From Cupriavidus necator N-1 (GTDB lineage Bacteria; Pseudomonadota; Gammaproteobacteria; Burkholderiales; Burkholderiaceae): 64,000 bases of DNA. Position 1 is the stretch's first letter. Each line of letters begins with the position of its first letter. The notes beneath the pieces are model-generated. The model was not told where the DNA came from. It made no database searches and saw only the letters and a program-made list of their open reading frames with translations. Positions 32,420 through 43,508 of this stretch are shown here, in pieces. The translations under genes were made by a program, and so were the position numbers. The stretch is taken from positions 62,001-126,000 of the forward strand of contig NC_015726.1 in assembly GCF_000219215.1 (NCBI RefSeq), read 5' to 3'.

Positions 32420-33847
32420 TCACTTGCCGATGCAGAAACGCGTAAAGATCGTCCCCAGCAGATCATCGCTGGTGAACTCACCCGTAATGCTGTTCAGGCA
32501 ATCCTGCGCCAGCCGCAGCTCTTCGGCAAACAGGTCCAGCGCCTGCGCCTGGTGCTCGGCCTGCTCCGCGGCGATATCCAGGTGCGATTGCGCATTCCGC
32601 AGCGCCGTCAGGTGCCGTTCGCGCGCCAGGAAGTTGCCTTCATTGCCTGACTGCCAGCCCACCAGCCGCAGTAGTTCACGACGCAGCAGTTCAATGCCGG
32701 CCCCGGTGCGCGCCGAGATCCAGATCTCGGTCGGGTTGGGGCCGTTGGCCGCAACCACATGCGGGCGGTTGCCGCCGAAGACGACATCGCCAACCGCGGG
32801 GGCCTTGTCGATCTTGTTGACGATGCGCACGATCGGCGAGCCCGGCGGCAGCTGGCCGCTGAGCTGGTCGTCGATGGCGTCGTCGGTCTCGGACAGGCCG
32901 TGGCGCAGGTAGTCGGTGGCGTCGACCAGGTGCAGCACGATATCGGCGCGGCGGATGGCGTCCCAGGTGCGTTCGATGCCGATGCGCTCGACTTCGTCGG
33001 CGGCGTGCTCGCGCAGGCCGGCGGTGTCGATGATATGCAGTGGGATGCCGTCGATCTGGATGGTCTCGCGCACGCGGTCGCGCGTGGTGCCGGCGATGGG
33101 CGTGACGATGGCCAGCTCCGCGCCGGCCAGCGCGTTCAGCAGCGACGACTTGCCCACGTTGGGCTGGCCCGCCAGCACCACCGACAGGCCCTCGCGCAGC
33201 AGCGCGCCCTGGCGCGCCTGCGCCAGCACGCCGCCAAGTTCGGTGCGGATGGTGGCAAGCTGGCCGCGGGCGTCGGACTGCTCCAGGAAATCGATCTCTT
33301 CCTCGGGGAAGTCCAGAGTGGCTTCCACCAGCATGCGCAGGTGGATGACCTTATCCACAAGCTGGCGGATGGCGTTGGAGAATTCGCCCTCCATCGAACG
33401 CGCCGCTGAGCGCGCCGCGGCCTCGGTGCTGGCTTCGATCAGGTCGGCCACGGCCTCGGCCTGGGCCAGGTCGAGCTTGTCGTTGAGGAAGGCGCGCCGC
33501 GTGAACTCGCCGGGCTCCGCCAGGCGCAGGCCGATGCCGTCGCCCGCCTGCAGGCAGCGCGTCAGCAGCATCTGCATCACCACCGGGCCGCCGTGGCCCT
33601 GCAGCTCGAGCACTTCCTCGCCGGTATAGGAATTGGGCGCCGGGAAATACAGCGCCAGGCCGTGGTCGATGACTTTGCCATGGCCATCGAGGAACGGCAG
33701 GTAGGTGGCATGGCGCGGCTTCAGCGCCTGGCCGCAGACGGCGCGCATCACCGGGCCGACATTGGGGCCCGACACGCGCACCACGCCGATGCCGCCGCGT
33801 CCGGGCGCGGTGGCGATGGCGGCAATGGGAACCTGGGGAGCAGTCAT
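32420..33847 (-). CDS. mnmE: tRNA modification GTPase MnmE
   Basis: A 475-residue MnmE (TrmE). The N-terminal tetrahydrofolate-binding domain ([21 protein letters not shown]), helical region and inserted Ras-like G domain are complete: [25 protein letters not shown] and NKID. The C-terminus is FCIGK with the catalytic Cys three residues from the end region. With MnmG it makes 5-(carboxymethyl)aminomethyluridine at tRNA wobble position 34. It is not next to yidC, rnpA or rpmH, its frequent neighbours near the replication origin; here it is flanked by the glycosyltransferase and CHAD genes. Confidence 0.96.
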   Translation of the reverse strand: MTAPQVPIAAIATAPGRGGIGVVRVSGPNVGPVMRAVCGQALKPRHATYLPFLDGHGKVIDHGLALYFPAPNSYTGEEVLELQGHGGPVVMQMLLTRCLQAGDGIGLRLAEPGEFTRRAFLNDKLDLAQAEAVADLIEASTEAAARSAARSMEGEFSNAIRQLVDKVIHLRMLVEATLDFPEEEIDFLEQSDARGQLATIRTELGGVLAQARQGALLREGLSVVLAGQPNVGKSSLLNALAGAELAIVTPIAGTTRDRVRETIQIDGIPLHIIDTAGLREHAADEVERIGIERTWDAIRRADIVLHLVDATDYLRHGLSETDDAIDDQLSGQLPPGSPIVRIVNKIDKAPAVGDVVFGGNRPHVVAANGPNPTEIWISARTGAGIELLRRELLRLVGWQSGNEGNFLARERHLTALRNAQSHLDIAAEQAEHQAQALDLFAEELRLAQDCLNSITGEFTSDDLLGTIFTRFCIGK

Positions 33848-33919
33848 GGCGGTATTGTCGCAGATCGGGTGCAGTTGGCGTGGCACGCGGTGGGCAGGCC
33901 GCCATGGCGGGCGGGGTGG

Positions 33920-34753
33920 TCAGCTGGCGCCGGGCAGCGGCTGCGGCGGCGCCTCGTCCGGCATTGCCTGCGCCTGCAGGCAGTCGGCCAGCAGCCGGCG
34001 CGCGACGATGCCGTCGACAAAGCGGCCAAGCTTCGCCTGCCGTTTGACCAGCTTGCGATGCAGGTCCTTGCTGTAGCGGGATGGCAGCACCGGCGCGAAC
34101 GCCTCGATCACATAGCGCAGTCGCTTGCCGGCGATGCGCAGTTCATGCACCGCGCGAGGATTGCCGCGGCGTGCAGCCTTTGCCAGCGCGCGCAGGCGCT
34201 TGCGGCCGCGGCGCACGCGCTTGCGCGCAAGGGGCCCGAGGCGGCCACCGTCACTGCGGGCGCGGGCGGCCAGATGGTCCAGGTGCGCCAGGTCGCGATG
34301 CAGCGCGGGCAGTGGCCAGTCACGGTAGCCGGCCAGGGCCGACAGCATGGTTTGCCGTGCGGTGTCGCGGCGCTCACGGGCGGTGTCGGCGATGGCCGAC
34401 AGCACGGTATCGTCCGGTTCCAGCTTGCGTGCCGGGGCAATGGTTTCGGCCAGGAACACGTCCCAGTCGCGCACATCGCTGGTGGCGCGCGCCAGCATGC
34501 GCAGGTCATGCTTCCAGCGATCACGCTCCTGCCGCGGCAACGACGGCCCCAGGGCCCAGAGCACCGCGCGCGCGTGGCGTACCGCCACGCGCAGCGCGTG
34601 CAGGTCTTCGGCCTCGTCGCGGTGCAGCAACTGGGCCAGGCTTGCTTCCATGCGCGCCAGGCTTGCCTGCGTCAGCGCGGCAAAGGCGGCGGCGGGCCGC
34701 GTCTTGCGGTGCAGTGTGGGGGGATGGGCGTCGGCGATCATGGCGGGCTGCAT
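33920..34753 (-). CDS. CHAD domain protein
   Basis: A 277-residue protein made almost wholly of a CHAD (conserved histidine alpha-helical) domain: EDLHALRVAVRHARAVLWAL and the second copy AVHELRIAGKRLRYVIEAF carry the paired His/Arg/Lys residues that make a strongly basic groove. CHAD proteins bind polyphosphate; in Cupriavidus relatives they attach to polyphosphate granules. No CYTH domain is fused. Starts at 34753 and 34741 are possible. Very Arg-rich, consistent with polyanion binding. It lies divergent from the thioesterase gene. Confidence 0.88.
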   Translation of the reverse strand: MQPAMIADAHPPTLHRKTRPAAAFAALTQASLARMEASLAQLLHRDEAEDLHALRVAVRHARAVLWALGPSLPRQERDRWKHDLRMLARATSDVRDWDVFLAETIAPARKLEPDDTVLSAIADTARERRDTARQTMLSALAGYRDWPLPALHRDLAHLDHLAARARSDGGRLGPLARKRVRRGRKRLRALAKAARRGNPRAVHELRIAGKRLRYVIEAFAPVLPSRYSKDLHRKLVKRQAKLGRFVDGIVARRLLADCLQAQAMPDEAPPQPLPGAS

Positions 34754-34915
34754 GCGCTCAGGCGCGCATGCGGGTCGCGGATGCTTCCAGTGTAGGCGAC
34801 AGCACGCCGGCCCGCTTCGGCGCGGCGTAAAAGGCGCATGGATGGTTGACAGCCCGGTGCCTTCACGCTGCAATGCGCACATCCCGGTGATGCAGTGACC
34901 CGACAAGGAACAGCC

Positions 34916-35353
34916 ATGACCACCGAACAGGAACGGCTTTTGCTGCGCGACACCATCGAGGCGGGCTTCCGCCAGACCGCCTTCGTCAACGACGTCGGCA
35001 TCTCGCTGGCGGACTGTGGGCCAGGCTGGTGCGAATCCACGCTGGCCATTACGCCGCGCCACCTGCAGCATGGCGGCATCGTCCATGCGGGCGTGCAGGC
35101 CACCATGGCGGACCACACCGCGGGCGCGGCGGCATCCACCATCCTGGAGGCAGGCCAGCACGTGGTCACCGCGGAGTTCAAGATCAACCTGCTCAGGGCC
35201 GTGCGCAGCGAACGGCTGCGCTGCCGTGCCGATGTGCTCAAGTCCGGCCGCGCGATCATCGTGGTGGAGGCGGATGTCTTTGCCGATGTCCACGGTGAAT
35301 CCGTGCTGGTCAGCCGCCTGAACGCCACCATGAGCGTGCTGGATCTGGCCTGA
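34916..35353 (+). CDS. PaaI-type hotdog thioesterase
   Basis: A 145-residue hotdog-fold protein. The HGGIVHAGVQATMADHTAGAAA helix carries the Gly and acidic residues of PaaI/YigI-type acyl-CoA thioesterases. AAGGAA precedes the ATG at 34916. It hydrolyses acyl-CoA of unknown chain type. It is followed 31 bases later by the VOC gene on the same strand, so the two may be one transcript. Confidence 0.87.
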   Translation: MTTEQERLLLRDTIEAGFRQTAFVNDVGISLADCGPGWCESTLAITPRHLQHGGIVHAGVQATMADHTAGAAASTILEAGQHVVTAEFKINLLRAVRSERLRCRADVLKSGRAIIVVEADVFADVHGESVLVSRLNATMSVLDLA

Positions 35354-35384
35354 GCGCCCTCCCACCCTTGAAAGGAAGCGACCC

Positions 35385-35771
35385 ATGATCGACCACACCG
35401 GCGTAAGCGTCAGCGACTACGGCAAGAGCCGCGCCTTCTACCAGGCGGCGCTGGGCGCCATCGGCTATGTGCTGGACAAGGAATTCTCGGCGAGCGTCAC
35501 CGGCAGCACCGACGTGGCCGGCTTCGGCCCGCCGGGGCAACCCGACTTCTGGATCCACCGCGGCACGCCCAACCAGCCGCCGCTGCACGTGGCCTTCCGC
35601 GTGGACAGCCGCGAGACCGTCGATGCCTTCTATCGCGCGGCGCTGGCCGCGGGCGGGCGCGACAACGGCGCGCCGGGCATCCGCGCGCACTACCATTCCG
35701 ACTACTACGGCGCCTTCGTGCTGGACCCGGACGGGCACAACATCGAAGCGGTCTGCCACAAGCCTGCGTAG
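35385..35771 (+). CDS. VOC/glyoxalase superfamily protein
   Basis: A 128-residue vicinal-oxygen-chelate protein with the two beta-alpha-beta-beta-beta modules: the first starts IDHTGVSVSDYGKSRAFYQ (His3-type metal ligand), the second has LHVAFRVDSRETVDAFY and ends FVLDPDGHNIEAVCH with the Glu ligand. Metal-dependent lyase or isomerase, or a resistance-binding protein; sequence does not decide. AAAGGAAG lies before the ATG. Confidence 0.87.
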   Translation: MIDHTGVSVSDYGKSRAFYQAALGAIGYVLDKEFSASVTGSTDVAGFGPPGQPDFWIHRGTPNQPPLHVAFRVDSRETVDAFYRAALAAGGRDNGAPGIRAHYHSDYYGAFVLDPDGHNIEAVCHKPA

Positions 35772-35775
35772 GGCC

Positions 35776-36546
35776 TCAGCGTGTCGCGACGATGAACAGG
35801 CGCGGGAACGGCAGCAGCACCGACCCGTCCGGCAGCGCCGGGTACGCCTTGGCAATCTCGGCTTCGTAGCGCGCCAGGTAGGCGGCGCGCTCGGCCTCGT
35901 CCAGCGGCTGCAGGAAGGGGCGCAGGCCGCTGCCCTTGAACCACTCGACCACCGCGGCCGGGCCGCCCGCCAGCGGATGGTGGTACGTGGTCAGCCATAC
36001 ATCCACGCGCTGGCACAGCGGGCGCAGCAGCTCGTAGTACCACTGCGCCGGGGCGCGCTCGGCGCGGGCCTTGCTGGCGCCGGCGAGCTTTTCGGCCCAC
36101 GGGCCATCCGCCGCCACCTGGCGCATCAGCCGGTGCGCGGGTTCTTCCAGGTTGTCCGGCATCTGCACGGCCAGCGTGCCGCCGGGAGCGAGCCTGGATA
36201 CCAGTGCCGGGAACAGGCTGGCGTGGTCAGGCAGCCACTGCAGCACGGCATTGGCCAGGATCACGTCATAGGGCCCGGCCTCGTCCCAGGCGCCGATGTC
36301 GGCCACGCGGAACTGCACGTCGGGCAGGCGCTTGCGCGCCGCGTCGACCATGTCCTGCGAGCTGTCCAGCCCGGTCACCGACGCCCCCGCATAGCGCGCC
36401 AGCAGCACCTCGGTGGAATTGCCCGGCCCGCAGCCGATATCCACCGCGCTGCGCGCGGTCTGATTGGGGATGGCAGCCACCAGGTCGCGGACCGGGCGGG
36501 TGCGTTCGTCTTCGAAGGCGACGTATTGGTGGGCGGACCAGCTCAT
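35776..36546 (-). CDS. tam: Trans-aconitate 2-methyltransferase
   Basis: A 256-residue SAM-dependent methyltransferase. It begins with the Tam-specific SWSAHQYVAFEDERTRPVRDL, then the SAM loop VDIGCGPGNSTEVL, and LANAVLQWLPDH and LAPGGTLAVQMPDNLEEPAH. Tam methylates trans-aconitate, a spontaneous by-product that inhibits the citric acid cycle. Length equals that of the E. coli enzyme. AGGAG precedes the start. It converges on the VOC gene with a four-base gap. Confidence 0.92.
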   Translation of the reverse strand: MSWSAHQYVAFEDERTRPVRDLVAAIPNQTARSAVDIGCGPGNSTEVLLARYAGASVTGLDSSQDMVDAARKRLPDVQFRVADIGAWDEAGPYDVILANAVLQWLPDHASLFPALVSRLAPGGTLAVQMPDNLEEPAHRLMRQVAADGPWAEKLAGASKARAERAPAQWYYELLRPLCQRVDVWLTTYHHPLAGGPAAVVEWFKGSGLRPFLQPLDEAERAAYLARYEAEIAKAYPALPDGSVLLPFPRLFIVATR

Positions 36547-36630
36547 GGGGATCTCCTGACGCTTAGGGCAGGCCAGTAGGATACGCCTGCCGCTGGCGGT
36601 TCGCTGGGCTGTCAGCCCGCCCTTTTCCCA

Positions 36631-38088
36631 TTACCCCAGCTTCTTCTTCAGCAGCTCATTCACCTGCGCCGGATTGGCCTTGCCCTTGGTGGCCTTCATC
36701 GCCTGTCCGACCAGCGCATTGAACGCCTTCTCCTTGCCCGCGCGGAATTCCTCGACCGACTTGGCGTTGGCCGCCAGCACGTCGTCGATGATCTTCTCCA
36801 GCTCGCCGCTGTCCGACATCTGCTTCAGCCCCTTGGCCGCGATGATGGCATCGGCATCGCCGCCATGCTCGCCGGCCCACATCGCCGGGAACACATCCTT
36901 CTTGGCCGTGTTGTTCGACACCGTGCCGTCCGCAATGCGCGTCAGCAGCTTCGCCAGTTGCGCCGGCGTGACCGGCGCGGCATCGATGGCGATGCCTTCG
37001 CGGTTGAGCTGCGAGGCCACGTCGCCCATCAGCCAGTTGGCCGCGGGCTTGGCGTTGGCGGCACCGGCGTCGGCCACCACGGCCTCGTAGTAGGCGGCGA
37101 AGGCCTTGGTGGCGGTCAGCGTGGTGGCGTCATACGCCGACAGACCGTACTGCGAGACAAAGCGCGCCTGCATCGCGGCCGGCAATTCGGGCAGTTCGCC
37201 GCGCACGCGGTCCACCCAGCCGGCATCGATTTCCAGCGGCATCAGGTCCGGATCGGGGAAGTAGCGGTAGTCGTGCGCGTCTTCCTTGGTGCGCATCGCG
37301 CGGGTCTCGCCGGTATCCGGGTCGAACAGCACGGTGGCCTGCTGGATCTTGCGGCCGTCCTCGATCTCGGCGATCTGCCACTGCACTTCGTACTCGATGG
37401 CCTGCTGCAGGAAGCGGAACGAGTTCAGGTTCTTGATCTCGCGCCGGGTGCCGAATTCCTTCTGGCCGAGCGGGCGCACCGACACGTTGGCGTCGCAGCG
37501 GAAGCTGCCTTCCTGCATGTTGCCATCGCAGATGCCCAGCCACACCACCAGCGAGTGCAGCGTCTTGGCATAGGCCACGGCTTCGGCGGCGCTGCGCATG
37601 TCAGGCTCGGTGACGATTTCCAGCAGCGGGGTGCCGGCGCGGTTCAGGTCGATGCCGGTCATGCCGGCAAAGTCTTCGTGCAGGGACTTGCCCGCGTCTT
37701 CTTCCAGGTGGGCGCGGGTCAGGTTGACGGTCTTCTCGTAGAACTCGCCCTTCTTGCCTTCGACCTGGATGCTGATGGTGCCGCCCTGTACCACTGGGAT
37801 CTCATACTGGCTGATCTGGTAGCCCTTGGGCAGATCGGGGTAGAAGTAGTTCTTGCGCGCAAAGATGCTGCGCGGCGCGATGGTGGCGCCGATCGCCAGG
37901 CCGAACTGGATGGCGCGCTCGACCGCGCCCTTGTTGAGCACCGGCAGCACGCCCGGCAGCGCCAGGTCCACCGGCGAGGCCTGCGTGTTGGCCTCGGCCC
38001 CGAAGGCGGTGGAGGTGCCGGAAAAAATCTTGGAGGCCGTCGAAAGCTGAGCGTGCGTTTCGAGGCCGATCACCACTTCCCATTGCAT
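36631..38088 (-). CDS. gatB: Asp-tRNA(Asn)/Glu-tRNA(Gln) amidotransferase subunit B
   Basis: A 485-residue GatB. It starts with the family signature [15 protein letters not shown] and includes the kinase-domain regions [17 protein letters not shown] and [27 protein letters not shown], with the tRNA-binding helical and YqeY-like tail at the end. It phosphorylates the tRNA-bound acid and receives ammonia from GatA. AGGAA precedes the start. It lies 90 bases downstream of the dienelactone-hydrolase-like gene, and so is separated from gatA by two unrelated envelope genes. Confidence 0.97.
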   Translation of the reverse strand: MQWEVVIGLETHAQLSTASKIFSGTSTAFGAEANTQASPVDLALPGVLPVLNKGAVERAIQFGLAIGATIAPRSIFARKNYFYPDLPKGYQISQYEIPVVQGGTISIQVEGKKGEFYEKTVNLTRAHLEEDAGKSLHEDFAGMTGIDLNRAGTPLLEIVTEPDMRSAAEAVAYAKTLHSLVVWLGICDGNMQEGSFRCDANVSVRPLGQKEFGTRREIKNLNSFRFLQQAIEYEVQWQIAEIEDGRKIQQATVLFDPDTGETRAMRTKEDAHDYRYFPDPDLMPLEIDAGWVDRVRGELPELPAAMQARFVSQYGLSAYDATTLTATKAFAAYYEAVVADAGAANAKPAANWLMGDVASQLNREGIAIDAAPVTPAQLAKLLTRIADGTVSNNTAKKDVFPAMWAGEHGGDADAIIAAKGLKQMSDSGELEKIIDDVLAANAKSVEEFRAGKEKAFNALVGQAMKATKGKANPAQVNELLKKKLG

Positions 38089-38178
38089 GGCGGTATTCCT
38101 GTTCGGTTCTTTCGGTTCTGTCTGTTGCGGTGGAGCGGCGGCGCCGCTCGGGGGTTCAGTCTGGTCTTGCCCCGGTCC

Positions 38179-39270
38179 TCAAGGGTCGGGGCTGGCAAGC
38201 CATGAGTCGAGTTGGGCCAGCGCGGCCACGCGGGCAACCGCATCGCCGCCGACGGTGACGCCCTGGGTCTTGCGCATGCCTGCCGGCACGTCGCCGCGCA
38301 TATGCAGCTCGCTGGTGCCGTCAAAGCCGTGGTAGGCGCCCGGGTAGATCTCCAGCCGGAAGCGCGCGCCCGGCTGGCGCGCCAGCACCGCGCTCTGCAG
38401 CATGGCGCAGCGGGTGGCGGGCGTCCAGTCGTCGGCGCCGCCGATCATCAGCAGCATCGGCGCGCGCAGGCGGTAGTTGTGCTGCTGCACCGCGCGCTTG
38501 CAGCCCGGGTAGAACGCCACGGCGCGCTCCACTTGGGGCGTGCCGGCCGGCCACGGGCGGCTGGCATCGACGGTGGCCAGCACCGCCTGCGCGCCATTGG
38601 ACCAGCCCAGCAGCACGATGCGCGCGGTGTCGACCGCCGGCTGCTGCGCCACCCAGCGCAGTGCGGCCAGCGCATCGGCGCGGCGCGTGCGGTCGTCGAT
38701 GCCGCGCGTGTCGATGGGGTCGGAGCAGATGCCGTGGGGCCTGCCGCGCGCGCTGAAGCTGTCGGGCATCAGCACGGCATAGCCGCGCTCGGTCAGCCAG
38801 TGTGCGTATTCGCGGTAGCGTTGCTGCAGCATTCCGGAAACGTCCGCCTTGTCGGTTCCCGCGGCGCCCGCCGCGCTCGCGCGCGAGGGGCGCGCGGACA
38901 GCAGGCCGCCGCAGCCGTGCAATGCCACTACCACGGGCAGTGCGCGCTGGCTGGTGCCTTCGCGCGGCAGGAACCAGTAGGCAGTCAGCGCGGGCGTGGC
39001 CGCATCGCCGCGCAGCTCGACGCGCTGCGCGGGCACGGATGCGGTTGCCGCAGACCCTGGCGCGGCCCGGCTCACCGCATTCGGCGCCAGCACGCCGGCA
39101 GGCGTCAGCGGCGCCGGCTGTGCCAGCGCGGGGGCGGGCAGGTCCGGTGTATGCGCGGATGCGCCGGCCAGCCATGCGCCCAGCCCCAGTGCCACCACGG
39201 CGCGCAGCACCGCCACCGCCGGGCGGGCGGCGCACAGTGAGCGTTGCGGGGTGGCGGGTGCGTGGGTCAT
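38179..39270 (-). CDS. Exported dienelactone hydrolase family protein
   Basis: A 363-residue alpha/beta hydrolase. Residues about 1-45 look like a long signal peptide (hydrophobic VLRAVVALGLGAWLAGASA), followed by a Pro/Ala-rich spacer. The nucleophile is in GWSNGAQAVLA (Ser after GW), where many DLH proteins have Cys or Ser; HGCGG is the oxyanion region, DDW and the HGFDG histidine complete the triad. It would hydrolyse esters in the periplasm. It lies between the lipoprotein gene (17 bases upstream) and gatB in the gat gene string. Substrate unknown. Confidence 0.82.
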   Translation of the reverse strand: MTHAPATPQRSLCAARPAVAVLRAVVALGLGAWLAGASAHTPDLPAPALAQPAPLTPAGVLAPNAVSRAAPGSAATASVPAQRVELRGDAATPALTAYWFLPREGTSQRALPVVVALHGCGGLLSARPSRASAAGAAGTDKADVSGMLQQRYREYAHWLTERGYAVLMPDSFSARGRPHGICSDPIDTRGIDDRTRRADALAALRWVAQQPAVDTARIVLLGWSNGAQAVLATVDASRPWPAGTPQVERAVAFYPGCKRAVQQHNYRLRAPMLLMIGGADDWTPATRCAMLQSAVLARQPGARFRLEIYPGAYHGFDGTSELHMRGDVPAGMRKTQGVTVGGDAVARVAALAQLDSWLASPDP

Positions 39271-39287
39271 GACTGGCTTCGGTGGCT

Positions 39288-39773
39288 TCAGCGCGTGCGG
39301 GCGCAGGCGCCGCTGCCCGGCTCGAACATCACGGGCCAGGCTTCTTCGTAGATGCCGGGGGTGCAGCGCTGCTGGCAATTGGCGTGCGCCAGCGTGACGC
39401 GGCGCGGGTCCTGCCAGACCATCAGCTTGCAGCCGCTGCCGTCATTGGCGCGCAGCTCGATATGCGGCTTCTTCTGGACCTGGCGGAAGTCCGCCAGGTT
39501 GAAGCTGCACGAGCCGCGCTTGCCTACCCACAGCTTCCACGACAGCTGCTGCACGCTGTTGTTCGACACGCGCAGCTGGGCGTCTTCGCGGAAGCCGTCT
39601 TCCTCGGTGCGGCGGCAGTCGCCGGCCAGGTCGATGTCGCGGCTGGCGATCGGAGCCGGGGGCGCGGGCCGTCCCAGCCCGCCCGGCAGCGGGATGCAGC
39701 CGGCCACCGCCGCGGCGAGCGCGGCCGCGGCCATCAGGCGCAGGGTCAGCGAGGAGCGTGCGGTCATGTTCAT
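39288..39773 (-). CDS. Cys-rich lipoprotein translationally coupled to gatA
   Basis: A 161-residue lipoprotein with the lipobox AVAGC (Cys about residue 26) and a mature domain holding several cysteines ([39 protein letters not shown]) that can form disulfides. The ATG at 39773 overlaps the gatA stop codon as ATGA, so translation is coupled to gatA. A second in-frame ATG is at 39767. No known family is recognised. Membrane lipoprotein of the inner or outer membrane is inferred; the residue after Cys is Ile, which does not suggest inner-membrane retention by Asp+2. Confidence 0.75.
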   Translation of the reverse strand: MNMTARSSLTLRLMAAAALAAAVAGCIPLPGGLGRPAPPAPIASRDIDLAGDCRRTEEDGFREDAQLRVSNNSVQQLSWKLWVGKRGSCSFNLADFRQVQKKPHIELRANDGSGCKLMVWQDPRRVTLAHANCQQRCTPGIYEEAWPVMFEPGSGACARTR

Positions 39774-41275
39774 GCCTTGCCCGGACGGCGCAGGTGCCAG
39801 TCGGTCGCCTGCTGGAACGCGTGCGCGGTCTGCAGCAGGCGTGCTTCGTCGAAGTAGTTGCCGATCAGCTGCAGGCCCACCGGCATGCCGGCTTCGCCGA
39901 AGCCGCACGGCACGCTCATGCCGGGCAGGCCGGCCAGGCTGGTGGACAGCGTGAAGATGTCGGCCAGGTACATCTGCACCGGGTCCGAGGTCTTCTCGCC
40001 CAGCTTCCACGCCACCGTCGGCGCCACCGGCCCCATGATCACGTCGCACTGGGCGAAGGCGCGCTGGAAGTCGTCGGCGATGATGCGGCGGATCTTCTGC
40101 GCCTGCAGGTAGTAGGCGTCGTAGTAGCCGTGCGACAGCACATAGGTGCCGACCATGATGCGGCGCTTGACCTCGGCGCCGAAGCCTTCGGCGCGGCTCT
40201 TCTTGTACATGTCGAGCAGGTCGCGGTATTCGGCCGCGCGGTGGCCGTAGCGCACGCCGTCAAAGCGCGACAGGTTGGAAGAGGCCTCGGCCGGCGCGAT
40301 CACGTAGTACACCGGGATCGACAGCTCGGTCTTGGGCAGCGTCACCTCGACCAGCGTGGCGCCCAGCTTTTCATACTCGGCCAGCGCGGCGCGCACGGCC
40401 TGCTCGACGTCGGCCGACAGGCCCTTGCCGAAGTATTCCTTCGGCAGGCCGATGCGCAGCCCGGCCAGCGGGCGCTCGGCGGTGGCGCCGGCGAGCGGCT
40501 GGCCCAGCAGCCGGGTGTAGTCCTCGTCCACGCCGCCCTGCGCGGGCGTGATGCTGGTGGAGTCCCTGGGGTCGAAGCCGGCCATGGCGTTGAGCAGCAG
40601 CGCGCAGTCTTCGGCGCTATGGGCCATCGGGCCGGCCTGATCCAGCGACGAGGCGAAGGCGATCATGCCGTAGCGCGACACGCGGCCGTAGGTCGGCTTG
40701 ATGCCGGTGATACCCGAGAACGACGCCGGCTGGCGGATCGAGCCGCCGGTGTCGGTGCCGGTGGCGGCGGGGGCCAGGCCCGCAGCGACTGCTGCGGCCG
40801 AGCCGCCCGACGAGCCGCCGGGCACGCGGCTGGTGTCCCACGGGTTGCGCACCGGGCCGAAATGCGAGTTCTCGTTGGACGAGCCCATCGCGAACTCGTC
40901 CATATTGGTCTTGCCCAGCGTGACCATGCCGGCCGCGCCCATGCGCTCGACCACGGTGGCGTCGAACGGGCTTTCATAGTTGCCCAGCATCTTCGAGCCG
41001 GCGGTGGCACGCCAGCCACGCGTGACGAACACGTCCTTGTGCGCGATCGGCACGCCGGTCAGCGGCGCGGCCTCGCCGCGGGCGCGGCGTTCATCGGCGG
41101 CGCGCGCCTGGGCCAGGGTGCGCTCGGCATCGACGTGGATAAAGGCGTTGAGCGCGGCGGCCTGCTCGATGCGGGCCAGGTACTCGCGCGCGAGTTCCTC
41201 GGCGGAGACGGAGCGCGCGGCCAGCGCATCGGCAAGCTGGCGCAGGGAGGTCACGGAATCAGCGGAAAAGGGCAT
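39770..41275 (-). CDS. gatA: Asp-tRNA(Asn)/Glu-tRNA(Gln) amidotransferase subunit A
   Basis: A 501-residue amidase-signature glutaminase. The catalytic Ser-cisSer-Lys set is seen as the Lys in [10 protein letters not shown] and the Gly/Ser-rich [19 protein letters not shown] with [13 protein letters not shown]. It frees ammonia from glutamine and channels it to GatB to correct misacylated Asp-tRNA(Asn) or Glu-tRNA(Gln). It is 91 bases after gatC and its stop overlaps the start of the lipoprotein gene. Confidence 0.97.
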   Translation of the reverse strand: MPFSADSVTSLRQLADALAARSVSAEELAREYLARIEQAAALNAFIHVDAERTLAQARAADERRARGEAAPLTGVPIAHKDVFVTRGWRATAGSKMLGNYESPFDATVVERMGAAGMVTLGKTNMDEFAMGSSNENSHFGPVRNPWDTSRVPGGSSGGSAAAVAAGLAPAATGTDTGGSIRQPASFSGITGIKPTYGRVSRYGMIAFASSLDQAGPMAHSAEDCALLLNAMAGFDPRDSTSITPAQGGVDEDYTRLLGQPLAGATAERPLAGLRIGLPKEYFGKGLSADVEQAVRAALAEYEKLGATLVEVTLPKTELSIPVYYVIAPAEASSNLSRFDGVRYGHRAAEYRDLLDMYKKSRAEGFGAEVKRRIMVGTYVLSHGYYDAYYLQAQKIRRIIADDFQRAFAQCDVIMGPVAPTVAWKLGEKTSDPVQMYLADIFTLSTSLAGLPGMSVPCGFGEAGMPVGLQLIGNYFDEARLLQTAHAFQQATDWHLRRPGKA

Positions 41276-41366
41276 GACAGTCGGTTGGCATCAGGGGTAG
41301 CGTACTGGCGGGTGGCCGGCGGCGGACAGGCATGCACGGGTGCGTCGGGTCCGGGCCGGGCGGCGG

Positions 41367-41666
41367 TCATTCGATGACCTTGGGCACCAGGTACAGGCCG
41401 TCTTCGGTGGCCGGCGCGGGGCGCTGGTAGTCGGCCCGGCGGTCGGATTCGGTGACCACGTCCTCGCGCAGGCGCTGGACCATGTCGCGCACGGCAGACA
41501 GCGGGTGGGCCAGCGGCTCGATGCCGGTGGTGTCGACCGCCTGCATCTGCTCGACCAGCGAGAAAAAGTTGTTCAGCTGCGCAAGCGTCTGGGCGGCCTC
41601 GTCATCGCTGGTTTCGATGCGGGCCAGGTGGGCGATGCGCTTGACGTCGGATAGAGCGAGGGCCAT
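41367..41666 (-). CDS. gatC: Asp-tRNA(Asn)/Glu-tRNA(Gln) amidotransferase subunit C
   Basis: A 99-residue GatC, the normal length, which wraps around and stabilises GatA-GatB. It begins [21 protein letters not shown] and ends with the extended [11 protein letters not shown] tail that contacts both subunits. The start at 41666 is preferred; upstream in-frame ATGs would add a Pro-rich N-terminus. First gene of the gat string, divergent from mreB over a 602-base region. Confidence 0.96.
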   Translation of the reverse strand: MALALSDVKRIAHLARIETSDDEAAQTLAQLNNFFSLVEQMQAVDTTGIEPLAHPLSAVRDMVQRLREDVVTESDRRADYQRPAPATEDGLYLVPKVIE

Positions 41667-43312
<1,646 letters not shown>

Positions 43313-43383
43313 GAAGGACGCTCACGTGGCGATGCGCGGCCTGCCGGATCCAGCGATCAGGGCGGTGTCGCGGCGCCTCATCC

Positions 43384-43402
43384 GCCGGGGCCAGGCCCCG
43401 GC
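43384..43402 (+). terminator. GC-rich hairpin between mreB and mreC
   Basis: GCCGGGGCC and GGCCCCGGC form a nine-bp palindrome with a one-base centre in the 196-base mreB-mreC gap. Without a T-tract it is more likely an attenuator or RNA-processing element that lets mreB be made in excess over mreCD than a full terminator. Confidence 0.35.
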
Positions 43403-43508
43403 AGCTCCCGCCGCCCGACTGTGCCGCTCCCGTCCCCGCAAGGGCCTCGGGCGCGGCACGGCGGGCGGCGGGGCGTTTCCGCGTGGGCTCCGGCCTTTGT
43501 TCGGGTAA

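Noticed and set aside
43326..43508. 60-residue frame between mreB and mreC
   Set aside because: Arg/Pro/Gly-rich, overlaps a palindromic hairpin and has no conserved features.
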